Positions 8,647-17,384 are shown, numbered from the stretch's first letter. The stretch: 64,000 nt of DNA from Oscillospiraceae bacterium (GCA_017405465.1 JAFRAJ010000039.1:62001-126000); one strand, 5' to 3'. Notes: a model not told the origin generated them from the letters alone. Numbers and translations are program-made.

Positions 8647-8892
8647 ATGAAGAGTAGATATACGAGTTTCCCGGAAGGATATAACAGGGTTGCAAAAGAT
8701 ATCATTCCCTGGTTCATGCGCCCTGTAAAGGACATGCTGATGCGGTTGCTCCTCACTATCCTTGTAGACGGCTGATCTGCAGCCTTTGAGTTATACTGGG
8801 AAATGATGCGGACGGACCGAAATGTATTTATAATAAAGAGGATTCCTTTTGACAATCTTTCTGAGGAATCAATCTTTACGTTTCATCAGTAA
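8647..8892 (+). pseudogene. small ORF interrupted by in-frame TGA, unknown
   Basis: An ATG at 8647 with a good AAGGAG site gives a 42-residue peptide ending at TGA 8773-8775. Reading on in the same frame gives 38 more sensible codons (SAAFELYWEMM..., FIIKRIPFDNL...) to TAA at 8890-8892. This is the main content of the 337-base gap between the URO-D-fold gene and the FNT gene. The simplest reading is a small gene broken by a nonsense mutation. I do not recognise a family. TGA is a normal stop elsewhere in the window and I see no selenocysteine machinery, so recoding is not favoured. Confidence 0.35.
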
Positions 8893-8940
8893 GAGGCTAA
8901 ATAACCGGGACAAGCCCGGCATCCTTATCAGGAGGTCAAT

Positions 8941-9570
8941 ATGAGCAGAGGCAAGGTGTTTCTTTCTTCTATTCTTGCGGGAATGTGTATCGGCTTCGGA
9001 GGAGTCGTATTCCTGTCTGTGGAGAACAAAGTCATCGGAACGGTCCTCTTTACGATCGGGCTGTTCGTAATATGTACTTTTGGATTCCATCTTTTTACCG
9101 GTAAAGTGTGTTATGCGTTTCAGAACGACCGCCGTTATGCTTTAGATCTGCCGCTCATTTGGGTAGGAAATCTGTTAGGAACCGGTTGTGTGGCCGGTAT
9201 TGTGAGTCTTACAAGAAATGCTGCTGCTTTGTCAGAAAAAGCTATGGCGCTCTGTAAAGCTAAACTGGATGACAGTTTTCTCAGCCTGTTCCTTTTAGGA
9301 GTATTGTGCAATATATTCATCTACATCGCTGTAGAAGGGTTCAAGGTAAATAAACACGAGCTGGGCAAATATCTGTCTCTTTTCTTCGGAGTAACAGTAT
9401 TCATTCTGGCTGGAACAGAACATTGTGTGGCAGATATGTTCTACTTCTGGATGGCTGGGGCTTGGTCTGTGAGCGCTGTTCTGAGGCTAGTGATGATCAC
9501 GCTTGGTAATATTGTCGGTGGATGCGGTTTCTGCTTACTCCGCGAGCTCGCTGACGGGTCCAAATCATGA
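8941..9570 (+). CDS. formate/nitrite transporter (FNT) family channel, short form
   Basis: A 209-residue membrane protein with about six hydrophobic segments. FNT landmarks are visible: GFGGVVFL near the N-terminus, GFHLFTGKVC around residue 50, GNLLGT near residue 75, TEHCVADMFYFW around 159-170, and LGNIVGG near 183. The family forms pentameric channels for small anions such as formate, nitrite or hydrosulfide. It is shorter than the usual 260-280 residues because the first helix begins almost at the initiator Met and the C-terminus is brief. AGGAGG lies seven bases before the ATG. The substrate is not determinable here; formate would suit a fermenter (inference). Confidence 0.8.
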   Translation: MSRGKVFLSSILAGMCIGFGGVVFLSVENKVIGTVLFTIGLFVICTFGFHLFTGKVCYAFQNDRRYALDLPLIWVGNLLGTGCVAGIVSLTRNAAALSEKAMALCKAKLDDSFLSLFLLGVLCNIFIYIAVEGFKVNKHELGKYLSLFFGVTVFILAGTEHCVADMFYFWMAGAWSVSAVLRLVMITLGNIVGGCGFCLLRELADGSKS

Positions 9571-9609
9571 CGTTATCCTGAAATATATATATTGGAGGAT
9601 GATTAAGTC

Positions 9610-10074
9610 GTGTCCGAAAGAAAGTTGCAGGGTGATCCGGTCGTACAGGTGACCGTTACCGGTTCAAAGACATTCCAGGTTGTCAGGATCACATTAAGCG
9701 ATGCAGAAGAATGTAATGTCGAGATAGATGTGAGGAATCTTCTTTTTGGAGCAGATGCTAACGAAGGATCATTAAACAATATCTATTCCGCAGATGGTGT
9801 CTGCAGAATCACGGATATGTGCAGCGATCCTATCCTCTCGGAAAACATCGAGGAACCGGAGATAGAAGTGGCAGAAGAAAGCACAAACTCAATAGATCTT
9901 CGGATATTTAATAGGGGGAAAGACCTTTTTTTCAGTTACCGCAATCTTGCTTCAGCGGTACCGGAATTCGACATGATGCCAAAGGCAAAGCGAATTTATG
10001 AAATAGTATCTGAAATTCTGAGAATCGCTTCAGATCTTAGCGGAAAGAAATATTCCCTCAGTACGATGGCGTGA
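9610..10074 (+). CDS. hypothetical protein
   Basis: A 154-residue soluble protein I do not recognise. The first 60 residues look beta-rich (VVQVTVTGSKTFQVVRITLS), the middle (about 75-100) is acidic (ENIEEPEIEVAEE), and the C-terminal 40 residues look helical. The start is GTG at 9610, supported by GGAGGA nine bases upstream; no ATG lies nearby in frame. It follows the FNT gene by 39 bases and precedes a terminator, so it may be the last gene of that unit. No signal peptide or membrane segment is visible. Confidence 0.6.
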   Translation: MSERKLQGDPVVQVTVTGSKTFQVVRITLSDAEECNVEIDVRNLLFGADANEGSLNNIYSADGVCRITDMCSDPILSENIEEPEIEVAEESTNSIDLRIFNRGKDLFFSYRNLASAVPEFDMMPKAKRIYEIVSEILRIASDLSGKKYSLSTMA

Positions 10075-10124
10075 GTGATCACTGCTGATCCATACAGTAA
10101 AATAGTATGCAATATATAAAAATG

Positions 10125-10157
10125 CGGGCTGTGACTTAAATTGATCACAGCCCGTTT
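10125..10157 (+). terminator. terminator after the 9610 gene
   Basis: CGGGCTGTGA pairs perfectly with TCACAGCCCG around a 10-base loop, then TTT. Confidence 0.75.
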
Positions 10158-10216
10158 GCTAAAAAGGAAAAGCAAAGCAGAAGTGCTGCATAGGAATACG
10201 ATGTATTGCTTACAAG

Positions 10217-10242
10217 AAAAAAGGACTGCATTGTTGCAGTCC
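10217..10242 (-). terminator. terminator of tRNA-Gly
   Basis: Read on the minus strand, GGACTGCA/TGCAGTCC with a 4-base loop is followed by six T. It lies just after the 3' end of the tRNA. Confidence 0.85.
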
Positions 10243-10247
10243 CTCAA

Positions 10248-10321
10248 TGGAGCGGGTGAAGGGACTCGAACCCTCGTGTTCAGCTTGGAAGGCTGACGTT
10301 CTACCATTGAACTACACCCGC
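10248..10321 (-). tRNA. tRNA-Gly (anticodon TCC)
   Basis: Minus strand: acceptor GCGGGTG pairs with CACCCGC, followed by T and encoded CCA. The anticodon loop CTTCCAA carries TCC (complement of 10287-10289). The T-arm is GAGGG-TTCGAGT-CCCTT. Confidence 0.95.
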
Positions 10322-10341
10322 ATTTTTATGTTGCAAAGAGA

Positions 10342-10370
10342 ATTATAAGTACTAAATTAATGCTTGTCAA
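10342..10370 (-). promoter_or_regulatory. sigma-A promoter for tRNA-Gly
   Basis: Minus strand TTGACA (10365-10370) and TATAAT (10342-10347) with 17-base spacing, just upstream of the tRNA. Confidence 0.75.
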
Positions 10371-10530
10371 TCATACATATAGAAAAAAAGGACTGAAAAT
10401 GATAAAGTGAATCTAAAGAGCATCTGAGAAGTATCGGTCTGACACAGATCTTCATATTGTTAAAACCTGGTATCAGTACAGTTCAGATCAGGATTACAGC
10501 ATTACAGACTATAGAGATATTCTCAATAGA

Positions 10531-10554
10531 ACCCCTTTCTTGTTTGGAAGGGGT
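10531..10554 (+). other. hairpin in the galactokinase leader
   Basis: ACCCCTT pairs with AAGGGGT around a 10-base loop, about 30 bases before the galactokinase start. There is no T-run. It could be a leader structure or a weak terminator. I see nothing else definite between the tRNA-Gly promoter and this point. Confidence 0.35.
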
Positions 10555-10583
10555 ATATTATTGAAAAGGTATGGAGGAATTCT

Positions 10584-11801
10584 ATGGACATAGTTGAAAA
10601 AGGAATGCTTGCTGGAGTAGATGACGAAAGGATCTCAAAGCTTCTCAAGCTCCTGTCAGCAGACGATTCTCACCAGGTCAGATTTTTCTCTGCTCCTGGA
10701 AGGGTGGAGATCGGAGGTAATCATACAGATCATCAACATGGCAGAGTGCTGGCGGCTGCCGTGGATTACTGTATGCTGGCAGCAGCTGTTGATGATAACA
10801 GTGACACTATACATATGGAATCATCCGGATTCGGATCATATGAAGTTTCTATAACAGATCTCAGTCCTGTAAAAGATCAGGAGGGTACATCTGAAGCTTT
10901 TATAAGGGGGGTGGCTGAATATCTGAAGGATAAAGGATATAAAGTCGGAGGATTCAAAGCTTCTCTGGATTCTGATGTTCCTGCTGGCGGCAGTATGTCC
11001 AGTTCAGCTTGTTTCGGAGTCCTTGTCGGTGCGGTGATAAACGGACTGTTCAATGATGGAACGATCCCTTATCAGGAGCTTGCAAAAGCAGCTAAATATG
11101 CCGAGAATGTACACTTCGGCAAACCGTGCGGTCTGATGGATCAGATGGCTTCTGCCGCGGGAGGATTCGTTTTCATAGATTTTAGAGATGAAGTCTATCC
11201 TGAAGTGGAAAAGATAGATTTCGATTTTACTCATTTAGGTTATACGATGTGCATCCTCAATTCGAAGGGAAGCCATGCATCACTTACAGAGCAGTATGCT
11301 TCCATTCCTCAGGAGATGTTCACTGTTGCAAGAGCGCTGGGACATGAATATCTCAGGGAAGTGGATCTGGATGAGTTTTATGCAAGTATTGGAAAGATCC
11401 GCGGAGAGGTAAGCGACAGGGCGCTGATGAGAGCGATGCATTTCTTTGATGATGACAAAAGAGCAGAACTCGAACGTGACGCACTTAAAGCCTCCGACAT
11501 AAAGATGTTTCTGGAACTGATCAACAGATCTGGAGAATCTTCCCAGATGTCACTGGAAAATGTTTCACCGGAAGATCCTTCCAACAGAAGTTTGGCTCTG
11601 AGTATCGCCTATGCTAAACATCTGCTGAATGGAAAAGGTGCATGCAGGGTGCAGGGAGGAGGATTCGCTGGGACGGCCGAAGCATTTGTCCCCAACAGTG
11701 AAGTGGAAGAATTCACGCGAAAGTTTACAGAGCTGTTCGGAGAAAACAGCGTGTTGATAGCCGGGATCAGAAATTACGGCGCAGTTGAAGTCAAGATCTG
11801 A
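10584..11801 (+). CDS. galK: galactokinase (GHMP kinase)
   Basis: A 405-residue GHMP kinase that would phosphorylate galactose at C1 using ATP (Leloir pathway). The galactokinase signature is residues 39-50 (GRVEIGGNHTDH, the clostridial variant of GRxNLIGEHTDY). The GHMP glycine loop PAGGSMSSSA is near 133-142, and GKPCGLMDQMASA (about 179-191) carries the catalytic Asp region. The third GHMP motif, GGGFAGTAEAFV, is near 360. GGAGG precedes the ATG. No galT or galE is in the window; murD follows after 18 bases. The substrate could be another hexose, since this branch is not always tested. Confidence 0.8.
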   Translation: MDIVEKGMLAGVDDERISKLLKLLSADDSHQVRFFSAPGRVEIGGNHTDHQHGRVLAAAVDYCMLAAAVDDNSDTIHMESSGFGSYEVSITDLSPVKDQEGTSEAFIRGVAEYLKDKGYKVGGFKASLDSDVPAGGSMSSSACFGVLVGAVINGLFNDGTIPYQELAKAAKYAENVHFGKPCGLMDQMASAAGGFVFIDFRDEVYPEVEKIDFDFTHLGYTMCILNSKGSHASLTEQYASIPQEMFTVARALGHEYLREVDLDEFYASIGKIRGEVSDRALMRAMHFFDDDKRAELERDALKASDIKMFLELINRSGESSQMSLENVSPEDPSNRSLALSIAYAKHLLNGKGACRVQGGGFAGTAEAFVPNSEVEEFTRKFTELFGENSVLIAGIRNYGAVEVKI

Positions 11802-11819
11802 GTTTTGAAGAGGACAGCA

Positions 11820-13214
11820 ATGGACAAAAGATTAAAAGAATACTACGAGAGCCTTAAAGACAAGAAAGTCTTTTTCTTGGGTGCAGGAAGAAGCCACAGA
11901 GATTTGATAAGACGTTTTGTCAAAGAAGGTGCTGCGGTAACACTGTGTGACATGAAGGAACGCAGTCAGCTTGGAGCTTTTGGAGACGAGTGTGAGAAGC
12001 TGGGGGTTGAACTGTGCCTTGGAGATGGATACCTGGGAAGCCTGAAGGATGCAGATGTCGTCTTCCGTACGCCTGGCATAGACTGGACAAAACCCGAGAT
12101 ACAGGAAGCCATTGCCAGCGGCGTCACAGTAACATCTGAGATGGAGAGCTTTTTTGATCTTTGTCCGTGCAGGATCATCGGAGTGACAGGAAGTGACGGG
12201 AAGACTACGACTACCACATTGATCGCAAAGACTCTTGAAGCTGCCGGATTCCATGTGCATCTTGGCGGAAATATAGGGATACCTCTTTTCCCGGTAATAG
12301 ATGAAGTAGAACCAGATGATATCGCAGTAGTGGAACTGTCAAGCTTCCAGCTCATATCTATGCGAAAAAGTCCGTCCATTTCTGTAGTCACAAATGTAAC
12401 TCCGAACCATCTTGATCATCACAAGGATATGGCGGAATATGTCGGAGCAAAAAAGAATGTGTATCTATGGCAGGATGGCGATTCCATCTCTGTATTCAAT
12501 GCTGCGAATGACATAACGAGACAGATGGCTACAGAGGCAAAGGGAGAGATACGCTGGTTCAGCAGATTCGGAAAAGTCGGCAACGGAGCTTATGTGAGAA
12601 GAGACTCAATGCTCATCTCCGTTGAACACGGAACAGAACACGAAGTGATGGATCTCAAGAATATCAAGCTCAGGGGAGAACACAACAAAGAGAACATATC
12701 CACCGTGTACGCAGCTGTAAAAGATCTGGTACCAGATGACATCTTTGCTCAGACAGTCAGAGAGTTTACAGGTGTGGAGCATAGGATTGAATTCGTTCGT
12801 ACGCTTGATGGGGTTTCATATTACAACGATTCGATAGCATCGTCTCCGACAAGAACAATCGCCGGTTTACGATCCTTCAGTGAACCGATAGTATTGATAG
12901 CCGGAGGATATGACAAAAAGATCTCTTATGCGCCGCTGGCTCCGGAGATAATCAAGAACGGAGTTAAAACACTGCTATTGTGTGGTGATACTGCTGACGC
13001 TATAGAAAACGAACTCAGGAACTGTGAAGGATATGAAGGACAGGTCACGATAGAACGTCTTCCCGACGTTCCCTCATGTGTAAGACGAGCCAGAGAGACA
13101 GCGAAAGCTGGTGACGTTGTTCTGTTCTCACCAGCATCGGCAAGTTTTGATATGTACACTGACTTCGAAGAACGCGGCAGACATTTTAAATCTCTGGTGG
13201 AGGAACTCGAATGA
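11820..13214 (+). CDS. murD: UDP-N-acetylmuramoyl-L-alanine--D-glutamate ligase
   Basis: A 464-residue Mur ligase that adds D-Glu to UDP-MurNAc-L-Ala in the cytoplasm. There is an N-terminal Rossmann-like domain (KVFFLGAGRSHRDL), then the ATP site GVTGSDGKTTTT (about residues 120-131), the Mur central motif ELSSFQL (about 172-178), NVTPNHLDHH (about 191-200), and a C-terminal domain with YNDSIASSPT and FSPASASFDMY. The start at ATG 11820 is preferred over a TTG at 11805 because GAAGAGGA lies five bases upstream. It overlaps the next gene by 4 bases. It lies 32 kb from the dcw cluster, which lacks murD. Confidence 0.93.
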   Translation: MDKRLKEYYESLKDKKVFFLGAGRSHRDLIRRFVKEGAAVTLCDMKERSQLGAFGDECEKLGVELCLGDGYLGSLKDADVVFRTPGIDWTKPEIQEAIASGVTVTSEMESFFDLCPCRIIGVTGSDGKTTTTTLIAKTLEAAGFHVHLGGNIGIPLFPVIDEVEPDDIAVVELSSFQLISMRKSPSISVVTNVTPNHLDHHKDMAEYVGAKKNVYLWQDGDSISVFNAANDITRQMATEAKGEIRWFSRFGKVGNGAYVRRDSMLISVEHGTEHEVMDLKNIKLRGEHNKENISTVYAAVKDLVPDDIFAQTVREFTGVEHRIEFVRTLDGVSYYNDSIASSPTRTIAGLRSFSEPIVLIAGGYDKKISYAPLAPEIIKNGVKTLLLCGDTADAIENELRNCEGYEGQVTIERLPDVPSCVRRARETAKAGDVVLFSPASASFDMYTDFEERGRHFKSLVEELE

Positions 13215-14473
13215 GTCTGTTTGAGAGATACGGTATCAGCAGTGAATTATGTGAGACTGACAAAGTCATAATGGACAGATGCCGCAAGCAGTTCGAAGAT
13301 TGCGAAGCTGTAAGGGACGAGGTACAGCTGAAGATACTAAATGCATTTATAAAGAACAAAGTCGGGCTACAGCACCTTGGACAATCCACTGGCTACGGGT
13401 ACGGGGATTCCGGGAGAGATACGTTTGACAGACTGTTCGCAGACTGTGTCGGTGCAGAAGATGCCCTTTGCAGACCAAGTATCCTGAGCGGTACGCACGC
13501 TCTTGCAGTCGCCCTTTTCGGCTTACTTAGAACGGGAGATACGCTTCTGGCAGCAACAGGAAGACCGTATGATACTCTTCAGCCTGTAATCGGACTCACC
13601 GGGAAAGGATACGGTTCACTGTCTGAGTTTGGTATTGGATATGATGAGGTGCCTTTGATAGATGGAGAACCTGACTTTGAAGGCATCAGGAGTAGAGCAG
13701 GGAAAGCAGATGTCGTTCATATACAGAGATCCAGGGGATATGAGCCCAGACGGGCATTCTCTGTAGAGGACATAAGAAGGATAGTGGAAGCCGTCAGAAC
13801 TGTAAATCAGACCGCAGTCATTCTAGTAGATAATTGTTACGGTGAATTCACTGATCTTAATGAACCTCTTTCAGCTGGAGCAGATCTGATAGCCGGATCT
13901 CTTATTAAGAATCCCGGCGGCGCGATAGCACCAACAGGTGGATATATAGCCGGCAGAAGTGATCTTGTGGAGAGATGTGGTCACAGACTGACCGCTCCTG
14001 GAACTGGAAGAGAGCTGGGAAGCAATCCCGGAGGCATGAGAGACTTTTACCTCGGGCTCTATTTTGCTCCTCAGGTCACGTGTGAAGCAAAGAAGACATC
14101 CATTTATGCATCAGCGTTATTTGAGGAAATCGGATACAGGACTGTACCTGACTATAAAGCTCCGAGAAACGACATCATTACATCAATAGAGACAGGTGAT
14201 CCCAAGGTGCTGATAGCTCTGTGTGAGGAAATCCAGGCATCTTCACCTATAGACAGTTTCGCTTCTCCTGTTCCGGATGATATGCCGGGATATGATGATA
14301 AGATAATAATGGCTGCAGGAGCCTTTACGCAGGGATCTTCTATAGAACTGTCCTGTGACGGGCCTCTGCGCGAACCGTATATCGCTTACCTTCAGGGGGG
14401 GATCAATCTTACCGGATCGAGGCTTGCTTTATTAAGGGCAGCTGAGAGGATGAGCCGGATCAAGAATGAGTAA
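13211..14473 (+). CDS. PLP-dependent methionine gamma-lyase/YnbB (aluminium resistance) family protein
   Basis: A 420-residue fold-type I PLP enzyme. The PLP lysine sits in GSLIKNPGG (about residues 232-240), and an upstream VDNCYGEF segment (about 202-209) supplies the aspartate that contacts the PLP ring nitrogen. Other landmarks are GTHALAVALFG and RDFYLGLYFAPQ. This family (often labelled aluminium resistance or methionine gamma-lyase family, next to glnA or miaA in Bacillus) has no firmly known substrate; a Cys/Met lyase activity is presumed. ATGA overlap with murD implies coupled translation. Confidence 0.8.
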   Translation: MSLFERYGISSELCETDKVIMDRCRKQFEDCEAVRDEVQLKILNAFIKNKVGLQHLGQSTGYGYGDSGRDTFDRLFADCVGAEDALCRPSILSGTHALAVALFGLLRTGDTLLAATGRPYDTLQPVIGLTGKGYGSLSEFGIGYDEVPLIDGEPDFEGIRSRAGKADVVHIQRSRGYEPRRAFSVEDIRRIVEAVRTVNQTAVILVDNCYGEFTDLNEPLSAGADLIAGSLIKNPGGAIAPTGGYIAGRSDLVERCGHRLTAPGTGRELGSNPGGMRDFYLGLYFAPQVTCEAKKTSIYASALFEEIGYRTVPDYKAPRNDIITSIETGDPKVLIALCEEIQASSPIDSFASPVPDDMPGYDDKIIMAAGAFTQGSSIELSCDGPLREPYIAYLQGGINLTGSRLALLRAAERMSRIKNE

Positions 14474-14529
14474 TAGCAGGAGAATAACACCGTTCATGAC
14501 ATCATTGGAACAACTCATGAAAAATGCTC

Positions 14530-14558
14530 TTGCATTTGTATATTTCCTTTGTTAAAAT
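14530..14558 (+). promoter_or_regulatory. sigma-A promoter for rpmB
   Basis: TTGCAT and TAAAAT with 17-base spacing, about 40 bases before the rpmB start. Confidence 0.55.
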
Positions 14559-14597
14559 AATCGTCGTGACAAAAAACAGCTAAGGGAGGTGCAGCTA

Positions 14598-14786
14598 ATG
14601 GCAAAATGTGATTTTTGCGGAAAGGAAGTCCGTTTCGGCATCAAGATTTCCCATTCCCACAGACGCTCTAATCGTACTTATAAGCCCAATGTACAGCGCG
14701 TCAAGGCGATAGTCGACGGAAAACCGACCCACGTCTACGCCTGCACCCGTTGCCTCCGCTCCGGGAAAGTTACCAGAGCTATCTGA
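14598..14786 (+). CDS. rpmB: 50S ribosomal protein L28
   Basis: A 62-residue basic protein of normal L28 length, part of the large ribosomal subunit. It begins MAKCDFCGKE with a CxxC pair; a second pair (CTRCLRSGK) near residues 50-53 makes this the zinc-binding form. SHSHRRSNRTYKPN is the conserved rRNA-contact region. The ATG at 14598 is preferred to a GTG three codons earlier because AAGGGAGGT lies seven bases upstream of it. It is monocistronic: its own promoter and a strong terminator bracket it. Confidence 0.95.
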   Translation: MAKCDFCGKEVRFGIKISHSHRRSNRTYKPNVQRVKAIVDGKPTHVYACTRCLRSGKVTRAI

Positions 14787-14825
14787 TTTTTTCAGAAAAC
14801 AAGGCAGTCGATAAAGAGTGACAAT

Positions 14826-14859
14826 ACGTGATCTGCTTGTACAGCAGGTCACGTTTTTT
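14826..14859 (+). terminator. terminator after rpmB
   Basis: ACGTGATCTGCT pairs with AGCAGGTCACGT (one G-T) around a 5-base loop, followed by six T. Confidence 0.85.
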
Positions 14860-14984
14860 GTTCGGAAAACACAGATGATGTGACTGCTCAGTTTGGTTGT
14901 ATTTCAACTACCCTTCAAATATAATATTCACATCGGACCGGCATTCCTATTCCGGTCCATCTTAGAAAGAAAAGGTCACTTACA

Positions 14985-15695
14985 GTGCAGGAACTGACTT
15001 ATCGGATCAGGGACTTTGAAGGCCCTCTTGATCTGCTGTTACATCTCATATCAACTCATAAGATGCGGCTTATAGATATAAAGATCTATGAGCTGATTGA
15101 CCAGTATCTAGAATATATCGGAAACGTCAGTCAGGACGAGTTGGAATCAGCAAGCGAATTTGTAGAGATGGCTGCAAGACTTGTTTATATGAAATCCGTT
15201 GCACTGCTTCCACGTGAAGAAGAGAAAGAGGAACTAACAAAGGAACTAACCGGCCGTCTTATCGAATACGCTTTGTGCAAAGAAGCTGCTTCTAAGCTCA
15301 GAGACATGTCTGAAGGAATCAATTTCTTCGTCAGGACACCGATGCAGATCAAACTGAGTTCCGAATACACCAGAGAACATGAGACAACAGATATCTTGAA
15401 AGCTTATCTGACGGTGCAGGGAAGAGCGCCTAAAGCAACAGATCTGAGCCGCTTTGAACCTATCGTCTCCGCTCCTGTGGTTTCTGTCAGCAGCCGTGTC
15501 GTCAATATACTCGGAGCACTGAGAAGAAAAAATGGACGTCATATCAGTGAATTTTTCCGAAATTCCAAAGGCAGAAGCGAGACTGTAGCTACTTTCCTGG
15601 GAATACTTGAACTGATCCGCGACGGAAGGATTACCGTCGATGATGACGGAACGGTCAACACTAAGAACATAACGGAGGTCGATACCGTTGGATAA
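14985..15695 (+). CDS. scpA: segregation and condensation protein A
   Basis: A 236-residue kleisin subunit of the SMC-ScpAB condensin, which compacts and segregates chromosomes. The N-terminus carries the diagnostic FEGPLDLLLHLI (about residues 11-22), contacting the Smc neck; the middle helical part (SEFVEMAARLVYMKS, about 57-71) binds ScpB; the C-terminus is a winged-helix (TVATFLGILELIRDGRI) that binds the Smc head. The start is GTG at 14985 with AAAGG upstream. It overlaps scpB by 8 bases, so the two are made together. Confidence 0.92.
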   Translation: MQELTYRIRDFEGPLDLLLHLISTHKMRLIDIKIYELIDQYLEYIGNVSQDELESASEFVEMAARLVYMKSVALLPREEEKEELTKELTGRLIEYALCKEAASKLRDMSEGINFFVRTPMQIKLSSEYTREHETTDILKAYLTVQGRAPKATDLSRFEPIVSAPVVSVSSRVVNILGALRRKNGRHISEFFRNSKGRSETVATFLGILELIRDGRITVDDDGTVNTKNITEVDTVG

Positions 15696-16257
15696 TAATT
15701 ACTACAGATCAGCAGTGGAAGCGGTCCTGTTTGCTGTTGCGGAACCAGTATCAGCGTACAAGATCGCAGAAGCGCTCAATACTGATACAGGAATCGTGCT
15801 GAATCTTCTTGCGGAGATCTCCCAGGATCTTGATTCACGTGATTCGGGACTGTGTCTGCTCAGATTTGAGGATCGGTATCAACTCTCTACCAGACCGAAG
15901 TTTGCTGAGTTTGTCATAAGGGCACTGGATAACAGAAGAAACACCCCTTTGTCTCAGGCAGCTATGGAAGTGCTGTCCATCATTGCTTACAATCAACCTG
16001 TTTCCAGAGCTTTCATAGATGAGATTAGAGGTGTTGACAGTTCATCTGCGCTGGGGACACTGATCTCAAAGAATCTGGTAGAGGAAGCAGGCAGGCTTGA
16101 TCTGCCGGGCAGACCTGTAAGTTTTGTGACGACGGATAATTTTCTTAGGTGTTTTAATCTCGCTTCGCTTGAAGACCTTCCGCCTGTTCATGGCGAGAGC
16201 GTACTGGATAAACCAGATGATGACGAGGAAGTCTATGAGGAGCTGAGCTTCGAGTGA
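15688..16257 (+). CDS. scpB: segregation and condensation protein B
   Basis: A 189-residue protein with two winged-helix domains, the dimeric ScpB partner of ScpA in condensin. The typical start AVEAVLFAVAEPVSAYKIAEAL (residues 9-30) and the second domain LSQAAMEVLSIIAYNQPVSRAFIDEIRGV (about 88-116) are clear. The C-terminus is acidic (DKPDDDEEVYEE). The start is TTG at 15688 with GGAGG about ten bases upstream. It overlaps scpA by 8 bases and the next gene by 4 (GTGA). Confidence 0.92.
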   Translation: MDNNYYRSAVEAVLFAVAEPVSAYKIAEALNTDTGIVLNLLAEISQDLDSRDSGLCLLRFEDRYQLSTRPKFAEFVIRALDNRRNTPLSQAAMEVLSIIAYNQPVSRAFIDEIRGVDSSSALGTLISKNLVEEAGRLDLPGRPVSFVTTDNFLRCFNLASLEDLPPVHGESVLDKPDDDEEVYEELSFE

Positions 16258-16994
16258 GTCTGCTTTTGGACATTTTTAGATGGATCTTTACTGCTGTCGG
16301 CTGGTTGTTGCTGCTGATACTCTTTCTTATGTTCTTCCCGGCAAGAGCTGATATATTGTTTGAAGACGCGTTACTTAATATTGATCTGAAGTATCTCTTC
16401 TTCAGGATCAAAGTGCTTCCGAGCAAGAAAAAGAAAAAAGAAGCTGAATATGTATCAGATAATGAAGCTGTAGCTGAGTCTTTGCCTGAAGAAGAGCAGT
16501 ATATAGGCAGCAAAGATCAAAAAGAGCAGGATAAAGAAAAGCGGAAAAAGACAGCTGCGGCTTATGAAAGAGATGAGAAATCTGTAGGGGATACAATTAC
16601 ACGGATCGTATCTCTTATAAGGAAGATAATGCAGCCTGCATACTGGTTAGTAAGGATGCTGCTGAGGGCTGTTCATATCAAAGATGTCTCTGTGATAGTA
16701 TGTGTAACAGGAGAAGATCCTGCTTCTGTAGGATTTCGCAGCGGTCTGCAATGGTCATTTATCGGAAGTTTCATGACCTTGCTGAATCAACTGTTCGGTA
16801 AGAACGTTACATACAGCGACGTAACTGTATTGCCTTGTTTCAACGGAGTCTCAGAGAAAAAAGAAAAACTGAGTTTTAGCATAAGTGCACAGCCGATCAT
16901 CATCCTGATGATCACTTTAGGAGCTGCACTGGGATATGTCTTCGAACTAATAAAGGATTTGTTTTCCAGAGGAGGAAAGAAGAATGTCAACTGA
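16254..16994 (+). CDS. DUF2953 domain protein (YtfI-like)
   Basis: A 246-residue protein with an N-terminal membrane anchor (about residues 8-30, WIFTAVGWLLLLILFLMFF), a highly charged Lys/Glu linker (about 58-110) and a C-terminal DUF2953-like domain ending in a second hydrophobic segment (PIIILMITLGAALGYVFELI). Its position directly before a YtfJ/GerW gene matches ytfI-ytfJ of Bacillus, which supports the family call. The start is GTG at 16254, overlapping scpB by 4 bases. A role in sporulation or envelope is inferred from the neighbour only. Confidence 0.75.
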   Translation: MSLLLDIFRWIFTAVGWLLLLILFLMFFPARADILFEDALLNIDLKYLFFRIKVLPSKKKKKEAEYVSDNEAVAESLPEEEQYIGSKDQKEQDKEKRKKTAAAYERDEKSVGDTITRIVSLIRKIMQPAYWLVRMLLRAVHIKDVSVIVCVTGEDPASVGFRSGLQWSFIGSFMTLLNQLFGKNVTYSDVTVLPCFNGVSEKKEKLSFSISAQPIIILMITLGAALGYVFELIKDLFSRGGKKNVN

Positions 16995-17370
16995 ACGCGG
17001 TGTTAATCTGCTTACTGAAGTAGCGCTTGATAAGATCAGAGCACTAACGGATTCTGGAGCAGTGATCGGAGAACCGATAGTACTTAATAACGGGTGTACT
17101 GCAGTTCCGGTATGCAGAGTGTCTTTTGGATTTGCTTCCGGCGGTTCGGATCTCCCGAGCAGCAAGAATGTTGATATGTTCGGCGGCGGTGTTGGCGGCG
17201 GAGTGACGATCACCCCGATCGCGTTCCTTGTCACTTCAGGTGACGGGGTGAAGATAATGCAGCTTGATACTATAGGAAGTACGGCTGACAATTTTGTCAG
17301 GACTCTTCCGGATCTGGTTGACAGGATAGCTAAGATGACTGGCAAGAAATCGGAAACTGCCGAAGAATGA
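16984..17370 (+). CDS. ytfJ: GerW family sporulation protein YtfJ
   Basis: A 128-residue protein with the family's Gly-rich core: VSFGFASGGSD (about residues 46-56) and FGGGVGGGVTITPIAFLV (about 66-83). Its Bacillus relatives are spore proteins required for normal germination (GerW). Length and motifs match. The ATG is preceded by AGGAGG and lies inside the end of the DUF2953 gene (11-base overlap). Its presence suggests the organism belongs to an endospore-forming lineage, although the family also occurs in non-sporulating relatives. Confidence 0.88.
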   Translation: MSTERGVNLLTEVALDKIRALTDSGAVIGEPIVLNNGCTAVPVCRVSFGFASGGSDLPSSKNVDMFGGGVGGGVTITPIAFLVTSGDGVKIMQLDTIGSTADNFVRTLPDLVDRIAKMTGKKSETAEE

Positions 17371-17384
17371 CAGAGAGTGTGTGA

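Noticed and set aside
8773..8775. TGA read as selenocysteine or a reassigned codon
   Set aside because: TGA serves as the stop of many genes here (def, fmt, ffh, rsmB and others), and I see no convincing SECIS-like hairpin or sel genes. A nonsense mutation is simpler.
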